From contig NZ_CP015098.1 of NCBI RefSeq assembly GCF_001611795.1, positions 3,472,001 to 3,536,000 on the forward strand: 64,000 nucleotides of DNA, written 5' to 3'. Positions 26,504 to 36,181 of the stretch are shown here, piece by piece. The first letter of the stretch is position 1; every line of letters begins with the position of its first letter. The stretch comes from Streptomyces qaidamensis (GTDB lineage: Bacteria; Actinomycetota; Actinomycetes; Streptomycetales; Streptomycetaceae). Made by a program: the position numbers and the translations under genes. The notes beneath the pieces were generated by a model. The model did not search any database. It was given only the letters and a program-made list of their open reading frames with translations, and was not told the origin of the DNA.

Positions 26504-27919
26504 TCAGAAGAGCTTGCCCGGGTTCAGGATGCCCAGCGGGTCGAAGGCCTGCTTGACGGCCCGCTGCATCTCCATGCCCACGGGGCCGATCTCGCGCGCG
26601 AGCCACTCCTTCTTCAGGACGCCGACGCCGTGTTCGCCGGTGATGGTGCCGTCCAGTTCCAGGCCGAGGGCCATGATCTCGTCGAAGGACTCGCGGGCGC
26701 GCCGGGACTCGTCGGGGTCGGCCGGGTCGAAGCAGACCGTGGGATGGGTGTTGCCGTCCCCCGCATGGGCGACGACACCGATGGTGAGCTGGTACTTTCC
26801 GGCGATCTTGTCGACGCCTTCGAGCATCTCGGCGAGCCGGGAGCGCGGCACGCACACGTCGTCGATCATCGTCACGCCCTTGACCGCCTCCAGCGCGGTG
26901 AGCGACAACCGCCGCGCCTGGAGCAGCAGTTCGGACTCGGCCACGTCGTCGGCGGGGACGACCTGGGTGGCACCGGCCGCTTCGCACAGGGCGCCGACGG
27001 CGGCGAGGTCGGCGGCGGGGGCGGTGGTGTCGAACGCGGCCAGGAGCAGGGCCTCGGTGCTCTCGGGGAGGCCCATCTGCGCCATGGCGTTGACGGCCTT
27101 GACCGTCGTACGGTCCATGAGTTCGAGGAGTGACGGGACGTGGCCGCCCTCCATGATGCGGCACACGGCGTCGCAGGCCGCCGCGGCGGAGGCGAACTCG
27201 GCGGCCAGCACCAGCTGCTCGGGCGGCTTGGGGCGCAGCCCGAGGACGGCCCGCACGACGATGCCGAGCGAGCCCTCGGAGCCGACGAACAGGCGGGTCA
27301 GGTCGTAGCCGGCGACGCCCTTGGCGGTGCGGCGGCCGGTGGACATGAGGCGCCCGTCGGCGAGCACCACGTCCAGTCCGAGAACGTACTCGGCGGTCAC
27401 CCCGTACTTCACGCAGCACAGGCCGCCGGAGGCGGTGCCGATGTTGCCGCCGATGGTGCACATCTCCCAGCTGGAGGGGTCCGGCGGGTAGTACAGGCCG
27501 TGTTCGCCGACGGCGCGGGACAGGGCGGCGTTGACCACGCCCGGTTCGCACACGGCGATACGGTCGACCGGGTTGATCTCCAGGATGCGGTCCATCTTCG
27601 TCAGGGAGAGCACGATGCAGCCGTCGGAGGCGTTGGCGGCGCCGGACAGCCCGGTGCGGGCGCCCTGCGGGACGACGGGGACGCGCAGGGCGGTGGCGGT
27701 GCGCATCACGTGCTGGACCTGCTCGGTCGTGCGGGGCAGCACGACCACGGCCGGGGTGCCGGCGGGGCAGAAGCTCGCCATGTCGTTGGCGTAGGAGGCC
27801 GTGACGTCGGGGTCGGTGAGGACGGCCTCCGCGGGCAGGCCGCTGAGCAGGGAGTCGACAAGGCCGCCGGTCGCTGCGGCGTCTGCGTCTTCGGAGCGGG
27901 GCGCTTCGCTACGGCTCAT
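26504..27919 (-). CDS. FAD-linked oxidase, GlcD/D-lactate dehydrogenase family
   Basis: FAD enzyme of 471 residues with a PCMH-type FAD-binding domain at about 45-225 (PQGARTGLSGAANA, GGNIGTASGGLCCVKYG) and a C-terminal oxidase domain ending ITGEHGVGVLKKEWL...LGILNPGKLF. Candidates are glycolate, D-lactate or D-2-hydroxyglutarate oxidation. Convergent with ssgG by a 12-base gap. ATG 27919 used. Confidence 0.9.
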   Translation of the reverse strand: MSRSEAPRSEDADAAATGGLVDSLLSGLPAEAVLTDPDVTASYANDMASFCPAGTPAVVVLPRTTEQVQHVMRTATALRVPVVPQGARTGLSGAANASDGCIVLSLTKMDRILEINPVDRIAVCEPGVVNAALSRAVGEHGLYYPPDPSSWEMCTIGGNIGTASGGLCCVKYGVTAEYVLGLDVVLADGRLMSTGRRTAKGVAGYDLTRLFVGSEGSLGIVVRAVLGLRPKPPEQLVLAAEFASAAAACDAVCRIMEGGHVPSLLELMDRTTVKAVNAMAQMGLPESTEALLLAAFDTTAPAADLAAVGALCEAAGATQVVPADDVAESELLLQARRLSLTALEAVKGVTMIDDVCVPRSRLAEMLEGVDKIAGKYQLTIGVVAHAGDGNTHPTVCFDPADPDESRRARESFDEIMALGLELDGTITGEHGVGVLKKEWLAREIGPVGMEMQRAVKQAFDPLGILNPGKLF

Positions 27920-28054
27920 GATCACAGGGTCCCACCGGGGGCCATCGGTGGGAACCGTTCCTGGAGACCGAGCGGGAGGGACCGAGCGGGAGTGGGTCCT
28001 CCACAAGCACTCTCGTTCCCGCTGGTGACTGCTCTGCCACCACCCGGAGACCGA

Positions 28055-28082
28055 CGTGCGGGTGCCCCGTGACACCCGCACG
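28055..28082. terminator. Hairpin terminator after hpd
   Basis: 10-bp inverted repeat CGTGCGGGTG/CACCCGCACG with an 8-base loop, 19 bases downstream of the hpd stop on the minus strand. Confidence 0.8.
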
Positions 28083-28101
28083 GACTAGGAGTCGGGCCGG
28101 G

Positions 28102-29310
<1,209 letters not shown>

Positions 29311-29370
29311 TCAGCAATACGGCCGTATCGGCGGCCCTTCTGTACAGGATGACCATGCCGGGAGGCTGCT

Positions 29371-29841
29371 GTGGCGATCGATCATCTGGACGGCCGGATC
29401 ATCCTGCTGCTCGCCAGGGAGCCGCGGATCGGGGTGCTGGAGATGTCCCGGCGGCTGGGGGTGGCCCGCGGCACCGCGCAGGCCCGGCTGGACCGGCTTC
29501 AGTCGAACGGAGTCATCAGCGGATTCGGCCCGCAGGTGGATCCGGCCGCGCTCGGCTACCCGGTAACGGCGTTCGCCACGCTGCAGATCCGGCAGGGGCA
29601 AGGGCCGGACGTACGGGCCCACTTGGCGACCGTGCCGGAGGTGCTGGAGCTGCACACGACCACCGGCACCGGGGACATGCTGTGCCGGCTCGTGGCCCGC
29701 TCCAACGCCGATCTCCAGCGTGTGATCGACCGGGTCGTCGGTTTTGATGGCATCGTCCGGGCCTCCACGGCGATCGTCATGGAGAACCCCGTTCCGCTGC
29801 GGATCATCCCGCTCGTGGAGCAGGCCGCGGAGGAGACCTGA
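29371..29841 (+). CDS. Lrp/AsnC family transcriptional regulator
   Basis: Regulator of 156 residues: N-terminal winged helix (LDGRIILLLAREPRIGVLEM, GVARGTAQARLDRLQ) and a C-terminal RAM ligand domain (GYPVTAFATLQI, TTTGTGDMLCRLVARSNADLQ). Probably controls divergent hpd, and ends 18 bases before the osmolyte transporter genes, so it may be co-transcribed with them. GTG start after GGGAGG. Confidence 0.9.
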   Translation: MAIDHLDGRIILLLAREPRIGVLEMSRRLGVARGTAQARLDRLQSNGVISGFGPQVDPAALGYPVTAFATLQIRQGQGPDVRAHLATVPEVLELHTTTGTGDMLCRLVARSNADLQRVIDRVVGFDGIVRASTAIVMENPVPLRIIPLVEQAAEET

Positions 29842-29859
29842 GTCGTGGGGTGAGCGCGT

Positions 29860-30507
29860 GTGAACTTCTGGGAGTACCTGGTCAACCGGCACCAGCAGCT
29901 GCTCACGGACGCCTACCAGCACGCGAGCGCCGTCTTCCAGTGCATGGTCGTGGCGACCCTGCTCGGGGTGCTGATCGCCGTCGCCGGCTACCGCAGCGAA
30001 TGGGCCGGGAACCTCGCGACCACGACCACCGCCACCATCCTGACCGTGCCGGCGCTCGCCCTGATCGGTCTGCTCATCCCCCTCGTGGGCCTCGGCGTGC
30101 CGCCCACGGTGATCGCGCTGACGCTGTACGGGCTGCTGCCGGTCGTGCGCAACGCGATCGTCGGGCTGCGCGGCGTCGACCCGACGCTGGTGGACGCGGC
30201 CACGGGCATCGGGATGTCCCGCCCGGCCCGGCTGCTGAGGGTAGAGCTGCCGTTGGCCTGGCCGCCGATCCTGACCGGGATCCGGGTCTCCACCCAGATG
30301 CTGATGGGCATCGCCGCCATCGCCGCGTACGCCTCGGGACCGGGCCTGGGCAACGTCATCTTCCGGGGCCTGGCCTCGCTGGGCAGCGCCAACGCGCTCA
30401 ACCAGGTCCTCGCGGGCACGCTCGGCATCATCGTTCTGGCCCTGCTGTTCGACGCCGCGTACGTCCTGATCGGACGGCTGACCATTCCCAGGGGGATCCG
30501 TGCCTGA
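29860..30507 (+). CDS. Osmolyte ABC transporter permease 1
   Basis: Inner-membrane subunit of 215 residues with five helices of the OpuB/OpuC (glycine betaine, choline, carnitine) family. The EAA-type coupling loop is VDAATGIGMSRPARLLRVEL. It ends at TGA overlapping the GTG of the ATPase gene. Part of a four-gene unit with two permeases, an ATPase and a lipoprotein. Confidence 0.9.
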   Translation: MNFWEYLVNRHQQLLTDAYQHASAVFQCMVVATLLGVLIAVAGYRSEWAGNLATTTTATILTVPALALIGLLIPLVGLGVPPTVIALTLYGLLPVVRNAIVGLRGVDPTLVDAATGIGMSRPARLLRVELPLAWPPILTGIRVSTQMLMGIAAIAAYASGPGLGNVIFRGLASLGSANALNQVLAGTLGIIVLALLFDAAYVLIGRLTIPRGIRA

Positions 30508-31759
30508 GACCGGCGACCACGGCGCGTCCATCGCGCTGGAGAGCCTGACCAAGCGCTATCCCGGCAGTGCGCAGCCGGCCGTGGACAACGTCAGCATGGA
30601 GATCAAGGCGGGTGAGGTCGTCGTCTTCGTCGGCCCCTCGGGGTGCGGGAAGTCGACCACGCTCAAGATGATCAACCGGCTGATCGAGCCGACCGGCGGC
30701 CGCATCCGCATCGGCGGCGAGGACGTCACCGACATGGACCCGGTCAAGCTGCGCCGCAAGGTCGGCTACGCCATCCAGTCCGCCGGGCTCTTCCCGCACA
30801 TGACGGTCGCGCAGAACATCGGGATCGTCCCGAAGATGATCGGCTGGCCGAAGGCGCGGATCAGGGAACGGACCGAGGAACTGCTCGACCTCGTGGGCCT
30901 GGACCCCGGGGAGTTCCGCGGCCGCTACCCGCGTCAGCTCTCCGGCGGGCAGCAGCAGCGCGTGGGCGTGGCCCGGGCCCTGGCCGCCGATCCGCCGGTG
31001 CTGCTGATGGACGAGCCGTTCGGTGCGGTGGACCCGATCACCCGGGACCACCTCCAGGACGAGCTGATCCGGCTCCAGCACGAGCTGCACAAGACGATCG
31101 TCTTCGTCACCCACGACTTCGACGAGGCCATCAAGATCGGCGACCGGATCGCCGTGCTGCGCGAGCGGTCACACATCGCGCAGTTCGACACCCCGGAGGC
31201 GATCCTGACCAACCCGGCCGACGACTTCGTGTCCGGTTTCGTGGGCGCCGGTGCGGCACTGAAGCGGCTGAACCTGACCCGCGTACGGGACGTGGAGATC
31301 ACCGACTATCCGACGGTCACGGTCGACGACCCGTTGCAGCAGATCTTCAACCGGCTGCGGACCAGCGGCAGCAACGAGATCCTGCTGCTCGACCGGCGCG
31401 GCCGCCCCTACAAGTGGCTGCGGCGTGGCGACCTGATGCGGGCCCGGGGCTCGCTGGCCCGCGCCGGGACGCTGGTGCACGACACGGTCACCCGGGACGC
31501 CACCCTGCGGGACGCGCTGGAGGCGGTGCTCACCGACAACGCCGGGCGGGTGGCGGTGACCGGGCGGCGCGGCGAGTACACGGGCGTCGTCGACATGGAG
31601 ACCCTCATCAACTCCGTGCACGAGATGCTGGAGGCCGACCGGCTCGACGCGATGGAGCACCAGCACGAACTGGAGTCGCTGCGGGCCTCACAGACGCACG
31701 CGGAGCAGGAGGGGGCCGCGGGTCCGGCGGCCGTGAGCGGCCCGGGAGGGCAGCGGTGA
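30500..31759 (+). CDS. Osmolyte ABC transporter ATPase with CBS domains
   Basis: ATPase of 419 residues. Walker A GPSGCGKST at 45-53, signature LSGGQQQRV near 151, Walker B LLMDEPFGAVDP and H-loop VTHDFDEA. The C-terminal region from about 255 to 380 has two CBS repeats, the usual osmotic or ionic strength sensor in OpuA/OpuC ATPases. The last 40 residues are polar and variable. Overlaps both neighbours by a few bases. Confidence 0.92.
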   Translation: MPETGDHGASIALESLTKRYPGSAQPAVDNVSMEIKAGEVVVFVGPSGCGKSTTLKMINRLIEPTGGRIRIGGEDVTDMDPVKLRRKVGYAIQSAGLFPHMTVAQNIGIVPKMIGWPKARIRERTEELLDLVGLDPGEFRGRYPRQLSGGQQQRVGVARALAADPPVLLMDEPFGAVDPITRDHLQDELIRLQHELHKTIVFVTHDFDEAIKIGDRIAVLRERSHIAQFDTPEAILTNPADDFVSGFVGAGAALKRLNLTRVRDVEITDYPTVTVDDPLQQIFNRLRTSGSNEILLLDRRGRPYKWLRRGDLMRARGSLARAGTLVHDTVTRDATLRDALEAVLTDNAGRVAVTGRRGEYTGVVDMETLINSVHEMLEADRLDAMEHQHELESLRASQTHAEQEGAAGPAAVSGPGGQR

Positions 31760-32562
31760 CCGCCACGGAGGTCGAGGAGACCTCCGAGCCCCTCGACGAG
31801 TCCGAGGCGCCCCCGCCGGAGCGCCGGCCGTCACGCCTCACCTGGCAGAAGCTGACGTTCCTTCCGGTGGCCCTGATCGCCGTGCTGCTCGCCACCTGGC
31901 TGTGGTTCCAGCAGGCCGATCTGGACGCGCTCACCCGCAACGCCCTGTCGGGCGGCCAGGTGACCAAGGCGCTGTGGCAGCACATCGAGCTGACCGTGAT
32001 CTCCACGTTCTTCGTGCTGATCATCGCGATCCCGCTGGGCGTCCTGCTGACCCGCGGGGCGATGAGCAGGGCCACCCCGGTGGCGATGGCGTTCGCCAAC
32101 ATGGGTCAGGCGACCCCGGCGATCGGCCTGCTGGCCCTCCTGGTGATCTGGCTGGGCATCGGCCGCAGGGCCGCCCTGATCGGCATCATCGTCTACGCCA
32201 TCCTGCCCGTGCTCTCCAACACGATCACGGGCCTGAAGGCGAACGACCCGACCCTGCTGGAGGCGGCCCGCGGCATCGGCATGTCCCCCACGGGGGTGCT
32301 GACCCGGGTCGAACTCCCGCTCGCGGTCCCGCTGATCCTGGCGGGCGTGCGCACGGCCCTCGTCCTGAACGTCGGTACGGCGACCCTGGCGGTCTTCGGC
32401 GGGGGCGGCGGCCTCGGTGTGCTGATCACGACCGGGATCACCAACCAGCGGATGCCGGTGCTGGTGCTGGGGTCGATCCTCACGGTGGTGCTGGCGCTGC
32501 TGGTGGACTGGCTGGCGTCGATCGCCGAACTGCTGCTGCGGCCGCGGGGGTTGCAGCCATGA
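31756..32562 (+). CDS. Osmolyte ABC transporter permease 2
   Basis: Permease of 268 residues with a 35-residue cytoplasmic Glu/Pro-rich tail, then about six helices. Coupling loop LLEAARGIGMSPTGVLTRVEL mirrors permease 1, so the pair forms the heterodimeric channel. GTG overlaps the ATPase stop (GTGA). The Gly-rich FGGGGGLGVLI is family-typical. Confidence 0.9.
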   Translation: MTATEVEETSEPLDESEAPPPERRPSRLTWQKLTFLPVALIAVLLATWLWFQQADLDALTRNALSGGQVTKALWQHIELTVISTFFVLIIAIPLGVLLTRGAMSRATPVAMAFANMGQATPAIGLLALLVIWLGIGRRAALIGIIVYAILPVLSNTITGLKANDPTLLEAARGIGMSPTGVLTRVELPLAVPLILAGVRTALVLNVGTATLAVFGGGGGLGVLITTGITNQRMPVLVLGSILTVVLALLVDWLASIAELLLRPRGLQP

Positions 32563-33524
32563 GGCGGCGTACGTGCCCGGCGGCGGCCGGTCTGCTGCTG
32601 GCGGCGGCCGGTTGCGGCCTGACCAGCGGCTCTCCGCTGACCGACGACGTGGAGCCGGGGTCGATCGGCCGGGGTGAGCCGCTGAAGGGCGCGCAACTGA
32701 CCGTGACGTCGAAGTCGTTCACCGAGCAGCTGATCCTCGGCTCGATCATGGGCATCGCGTTCGAGGCGGCCGGGGCGGACGTGATCGACCGCACCGGCAT
32801 CCAGGGTTCCATCGGCAGCCGCGAGGCGGTCCGCAAGGGCGACGCGGACGCCGGGTACGAGTACACGGGCACGGCCTGGATCACCTACCTCGGGCACAGC
32901 AGGCCGATCACCGATCCGCAGGAGCAGTGGGAGGCGGTGAAGAAGGAGGACGCCGGCAACGGCCTGGTCTGGCTGCCGCCGTCGAAGCTCGACAACACGT
33001 ACGCCCTGGCGATGAACCAGGAGAACGCCAAGAAGTACGGCACGAAGACCATGTCGGAGGTGGCGAAGCTGGCGAAGTCGGATCCGGGGGCGGTGAAGCT
33101 GTGCGTGGAGGTCGAGTTCGCGAACCGGGCGGACGGGTTGCCGGGCATGCAGAAGGCCTACGGCATGGACGTCCCGGCTCGGAACATCACGCAGATGGAC
33201 ACCGGGATCATCTACACCCAGACGTACAAGGGCAGTTGCACGTTCGGTGAGGTGTTCACCACCGACGGGCGCATCAAGTCCATGAACCTGGCGGTGATGG
33301 ACGACGACCGGAAGTTCTTCCCCAACTACAACGCCGCGCCGATGATCAACGCGAAGTCCCTGAAGGAGTGGCCGGCGATCGCGGAGGTCCTGAACCCGGT
33401 GACGGCGAGGCTGAACAACTCCGTGGCGCGGACGCTGAACGCGAAGGTGGATGTGGAAGGGGAGGATCCGCACCAGGTGGCGCTGGACTGGATGGTGGAG
33501 GAGGGGTTCGTCAAGGAGGGCTAG
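32559..33524 (+). CDS. Osmolyte ABC transporter substrate-binding lipoprotein
   Basis: Extracytoplasmic receptor of 321 residues with a lipobox ending at Cys19 (LLLAAAGCG). ProX/OpuBC-type segments are LTVTSKSFTEQLILGSIMG, ADAGYEYTGTAW and a C-terminal LNNSVARTLNAKVDVEGEDP. Binds a quaternary amine such as glycine betaine or choline by family; the exact ligand cannot be told. Last gene of the unit; the regulated region after its stop belongs to the next gene. Confidence 0.9.
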   Translation: MRRRTCPAAAGLLLAAAGCGLTSGSPLTDDVEPGSIGRGEPLKGAQLTVTSKSFTEQLILGSIMGIAFEAAGADVIDRTGIQGSIGSREAVRKGDADAGYEYTGTAWITYLGHSRPITDPQEQWEAVKKEDAGNGLVWLPPSKLDNTYALAMNQENAKKYGTKTMSEVAKLAKSDPGAVKLCVEVEFANRADGLPGMQKAYGMDVPARNITQMDTGIIYTQTYKGSCTFGEVFTTDGRIKSMNLAVMDDDRKFFPNYNAAPMINAKSLKEWPAIAEVLNPVTARLNNSVARTLNAKVDVEGEDPHQVALDWMVEEGFVKEG

Positions 33525-33572
33525 TTGCAAAGAACCCCTTGCAAGCATTCCTTTGCAACGCTACCTTTGCAT
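33525..33572. promoter_or_regulatory. Four TTGCAA half-sites at 14-base spacing
   Basis: TTGCAA at 33525, 33539 and 33553 and TTGCAT at 33567, exactly 14 bases apart with 8-base spacers. They fill the gap between the transporter stop and the regulator GTG at 33574. Each hexamer is self-complementary. It looks like an autoregulatory operator for the downstream ArsR-like protein; the last copy abuts the start codon. Confidence 0.75.
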
Positions 33573-33573
33573 C

Positions 33574-34158
33574 GTGAGCGAGCCCGAGAACACACCTGTA
33601 CGGCAACTCGACGCCCGATCCCTGCGGGGACTGGCGCATCCCCTGCGCATTCAGCTGCTGGACTCCCTGCGTTTCAGCGGCCCGGCGACGGCCTCGCAAC
33701 TGGCCCAGAAGCTGGGCGAGTCCAGCGGTGCCACCAGCTACCACCTGCGTCAACTGGCGGAGTACGGCTTCGTCGAGGACGCTCCTGAGCACGGCAAGGG
33801 CCGCGAACGCTGGTGGAAGGCGACGCACCACGGCATCCGCTTCGACGACTCCCTGCTCACCGACTCGGACCCGGTCGTCCGCGGGGCGGCGGACCTGTAT
33901 CTGCACGAGGTCGCCACCACGCAGACCCGGGCCCTGTCGACCTGGCTGGGCAACCGCGAATCGTGGCCGGAGGAGTGGACCCGCGCCTGGGACATGAGCA
34001 GTGCGACCCTGAGCCTCACTCCCGAACTGACACGGGAGCTCGTCGAGAAGATGCACGCGCTGGTCGAGACCTACCGCGACCGTGCTGCCGCCGAGAAAAC
34101 ACCCGGCGTGGAGCAGGTCCGCATCCAGACACACGCCTTCCCGATCCGAACCGACTGA
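33574..34158 (+). CDS. ArsR-like winged-helix transcriptional regulator
   Basis: Regulator of 194 residues. Winged helix at about 15-85 (LAHPLRIQLLDSLRFSGPATAS, GESSGATSYHLRQLAEYGFVED) followed by an acidic/helical C-terminal half of unknown ligand specificity. No conserved metal-binding Cys pattern seen. The GTG start is directly behind the TTGCAT repeat with no ribosome binding site, so leaderless translation is likely. Its target may be itself and neighbouring genes. Confidence 0.85.
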   Translation: MSEPENTPVRQLDARSLRGLAHPLRIQLLDSLRFSGPATASQLAQKLGESSGATSYHLRQLAEYGFVEDAPEHGKGRERWWKATHHGIRFDDSLLTDSDPVVRGAADLYLHEVATTQTRALSTWLGNRESWPEEWTRAWDMSSATLSLTPELTRELVEKMHALVETYRDRAAAEKTPGVEQVRIQTHAFPIRTD

Positions 34159-34168
34159 AAGGATCGCC

Positions 34169-34339
34169 ATGCACCCGGACATCCACCTCGCCCTGCACCA
34201 CGCCCGCGCCGCGGAACTCCGAGCCGAGACCGAACCCCGCTCGACGCCCCGTCCTGACATCCGTACGCGCCTGGGCTGGACCCTCGTCGAAGTCGGGCTG
34301 AAGCTGGCCGCCCGACCCGGGCCGGTGCCCGCCCACTAA
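34169..34339 (+). CDS. Small hypothetical protein downstream of ArsR-like regulator
   Basis: Protein of 56 residues starting at ATG 34169, 10 bases after the regulator stop and behind AAAGGA, so probably co-translated. It is Arg/His-rich at the start and has an amphipathic helix GWTLVEVGLKLAA near the end. No recognised family. Its stop overlaps the stop of the convergent protease gene. Confidence 0.6.
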   Translation: MHPDIHLALHHARAAELRAETEPRSTPRPDIRTRLGWTLVEVGLKLAARPGPVPAH

Positions 34340-35127
34340 CAACTCGGCACGGACCCCTTGCCCGTCTCCAGGGCCACCAGTGAACTCACCGTGCTCTTCA
34401 GCGTGGTCACCGGAATCAGCCGCAGGCCCTTCGGAAGGTTGGCACGCGCGTCCCCGCACTCCGCCTTGGGGACCAGGAACACCGTCGCCCCGTCGCGCTT
34501 CGCGGCCTGGGTCTTGAGGGCGACGCCCCCCACCGCACCGACCCGGCCTGCCGCGTCGATCGTGCCCGTACCGGCGATGACCCGGCCGCCGGTCAGATCC
34601 CCGCCGGTGCCGTCGCCGTCGAGCTTGTCGATGATCCCCAGGGAGAAGAGCAGCCCCGCACTGGGCCCGCCCACGTCCGCGAGCTTCAGGCTGACCTTCA
34701 CGTCCTTGTCGTCGAGGCCGAGGTACCCCAGCGCGGCCTGCGTCGCCGCGTCCTGGGACTGCCTCATCTGCTTCTCGTTGTGCTGCTCGATCTCCTTGAC
34801 GTTGTCCCCGCTCGGATAGACGGAGTCGCGCGGCATGACCGCCTGGTCGGTGCGGAACCAGCTGTCGATGACGTCGGGGAGCGAGACCCGGGTGTCCGGG
34901 GAGGTCGCCTCGATGGTGGTCATCCGCAGCTGGCCCCGGGTGTCCCGGACCTGCGCACCCGAGACGGTGATCACCTGCGTGCCCTTGTTCTCCCCCAGCA
35001 CGTTCGCCGTCAGCCCCGGCGGCGCCACCGAGAACGGCAACGGCGCCAGCGCCGCCGTCGCGAGCAGGGCCACGACGGGCAGGGCGCAGACGGCGATGAC
35101 CTGGGGGCGCGTGAGGCGAGAGAACAC
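34336..35127 (-). CDS. Membrane-anchored Lon-like (S16) protease, YlbL type
   Basis: Protein of 263 residues with an N-terminal transmembrane segment (about 9-30), a short extracytoplasmic region and a Lon proteolytic domain: DVGGPSAGLLFSLG with the catalytic Ser and ALKTQAAKRDGA with the catalytic Lys. Shorter than B. subtilis YlbL and with no clear PDZ domain. Probably degrades extracytoplasmic or membrane proteins. Function in Streptomyces unknown. Confidence 0.85.
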   Translation of the reverse strand: MFSRLTRPQVIAVCALPVVALLATAALAPLPFSVAPPGLTANVLGENKGTQVITVSGAQVRDTRGQLRMTTIEATSPDTRVSLPDVIDSWFRTDQAVMPRDSVYPSGDNVKEIEQHNEKQMRQSQDAATQAALGYLGLDDKDVKVSLKLADVGGPSAGLLFSLGIIDKLDGDGTGGDLTGGRVIAGTGTIDAAGRVGAVGGVALKTQAAKRDGATVFLVPKAECGDARANLPKGLRLIPVTTLKSTVSSLVALETGKGSVPSC

Positions 35128-35204
35128 GGGATCAATCTAACGCGGGAGGGGGAGACCGCCGGGACCAGGGCGTCCGGGGGGCCTCCCCCGCGACCCGGCA
35201 TGCG

Positions 35205-35846
35205 TCAGCTCAGCGCCTCCGCGACCTCCCGGGCCGCGTCGACGACCCGTGGCCCCACCCGTTCCGGCACCGCCTCCGCCAGCATCACCACACCCACACT
35301 GCCCTCGACGCCCGTCACGCCCAGCAGCGGCGCGGCCGCCCCGCAGGCGCCCGCCTCCAGCTCGCCGTGGGTCAGCAGGTAGCCGGGGTCGGTCATCGGG
35401 TGCTGGCGGGCCGCGAGGATCGCCTTGCCGGCGGCGCCCCGGCCCAGGGGATGCCGGAATCCGGCCCGGTAGGCGACGTGGTAGTCCGTCCAGGTCGGCT
35501 CCACCACGGCCACGGCCAGCGCGTCCGCCCCGTCGACCAGGGTCAGGTGCGCCGTCGCGCCGATGTCCTCGGCCAGTGACCGCAGCGCCGGCATCGCGGC
35601 CTCCCGCACCAGCGGGTGGACCTGCCGTCCCAGACGCAGCACCCCGAGCCCGACCCGGGCACGTCCGCCGAGGTCGCGGCGTATGAGGGCGTGCTGCTCC
35701 AGAGTGGCGAGCAACCGGTACACGACGGTCCGGTTCACGCCGAGCCGGAGGGAGAGCTCGGTCACGGTCAGCCCGTGGTCCGTGTCGGCGAGCAGTTTGA
35801 GGACACGCAGTCCCCGGTCGAGCGTCTGGGAGGTCTCCGCGGTCAC
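35205..35846 (-). CDS. IclR family transcriptional regulator
   Basis: Regulator of 213 residues: N-terminal winged helix (TLDRGLRVLKLLADTDHG, GVNRTVVYRLLATLEQH) and C-terminal GAF-like ligand domain (GRGAAGKAILAARQ). GTG 35846 is chosen because AAGGAG lies 9 bases upstream; the GTG at 35855 overlaps that site. Targets unknown; none of the neighbours is a typical IclR operon. Confidence 0.88.
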   Translation of the reverse strand: MTAETSQTLDRGLRVLKLLADTDHGLTVTELSLRLGVNRTVVYRLLATLEQHALIRRDLGGRARVGLGVLRLGRQVHPLVREAAMPALRSLAEDIGATAHLTLVDGADALAVAVVEPTWTDYHVAYRAGFRHPLGRGAAGKAILAARQHPMTDPGYLLTHGELEAGACGAAAPLLGVTGVEGSVGVVMLAEAVPERVGPRVVDAAREVAEALS

Positions 35847-36181
35847 GACGCCCACTCCTTAGTGGTGAGGTCGGCGGCCCCCCGGTCGGCGGATGCGTCA
35901 CCGAGTCCCGTCGGTAACGCGCTTCAGAGGCCGCCGATCGGCCGGCGGCCCGGCCTGTCCGGGCCGCGTCGCTTCACGGCTGCGCTCCGCGGCGGCGCTG
36001 CCACGGGGCGTGTGCGTAGCGGGACAGTAGCGAAGCAGGTTCGCTGAGCGGAAGGCTCCGTCCAGAATCCGGGCACGGGTCTGGGTGTAGTGCTTGTGTT
36101 TGGGCGGTTTGCGTGCCCCAAAGGGGCGCGGGGAACTGCACGCCAAGCCCCGCACAACCCGAGGACGACACGGCAGAGGAG
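35847..36181. other. Intergenic region between IclR and helicase
   Basis: About 335 bases. Contains one copy of the Streptomyces-type repeat (36122-36160) next to GCCCCAAAGGGGC, a hairpin. Reading frames crossing it have repeat-derived composition and are not called as genes. Confidence 0.5.
36122..36160. repeat. Streptomyces-type intergenic repeat, copy 2
   Basis: AGGGGCGCGGGGAACTGC at 36122-36139 is identical to 6352-6369; the following AAGCCCCGC matches the consensus less well. It lies 20 bases downstream of the helicase stop, possibly acting in transcript ending. Confidence 0.6.
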
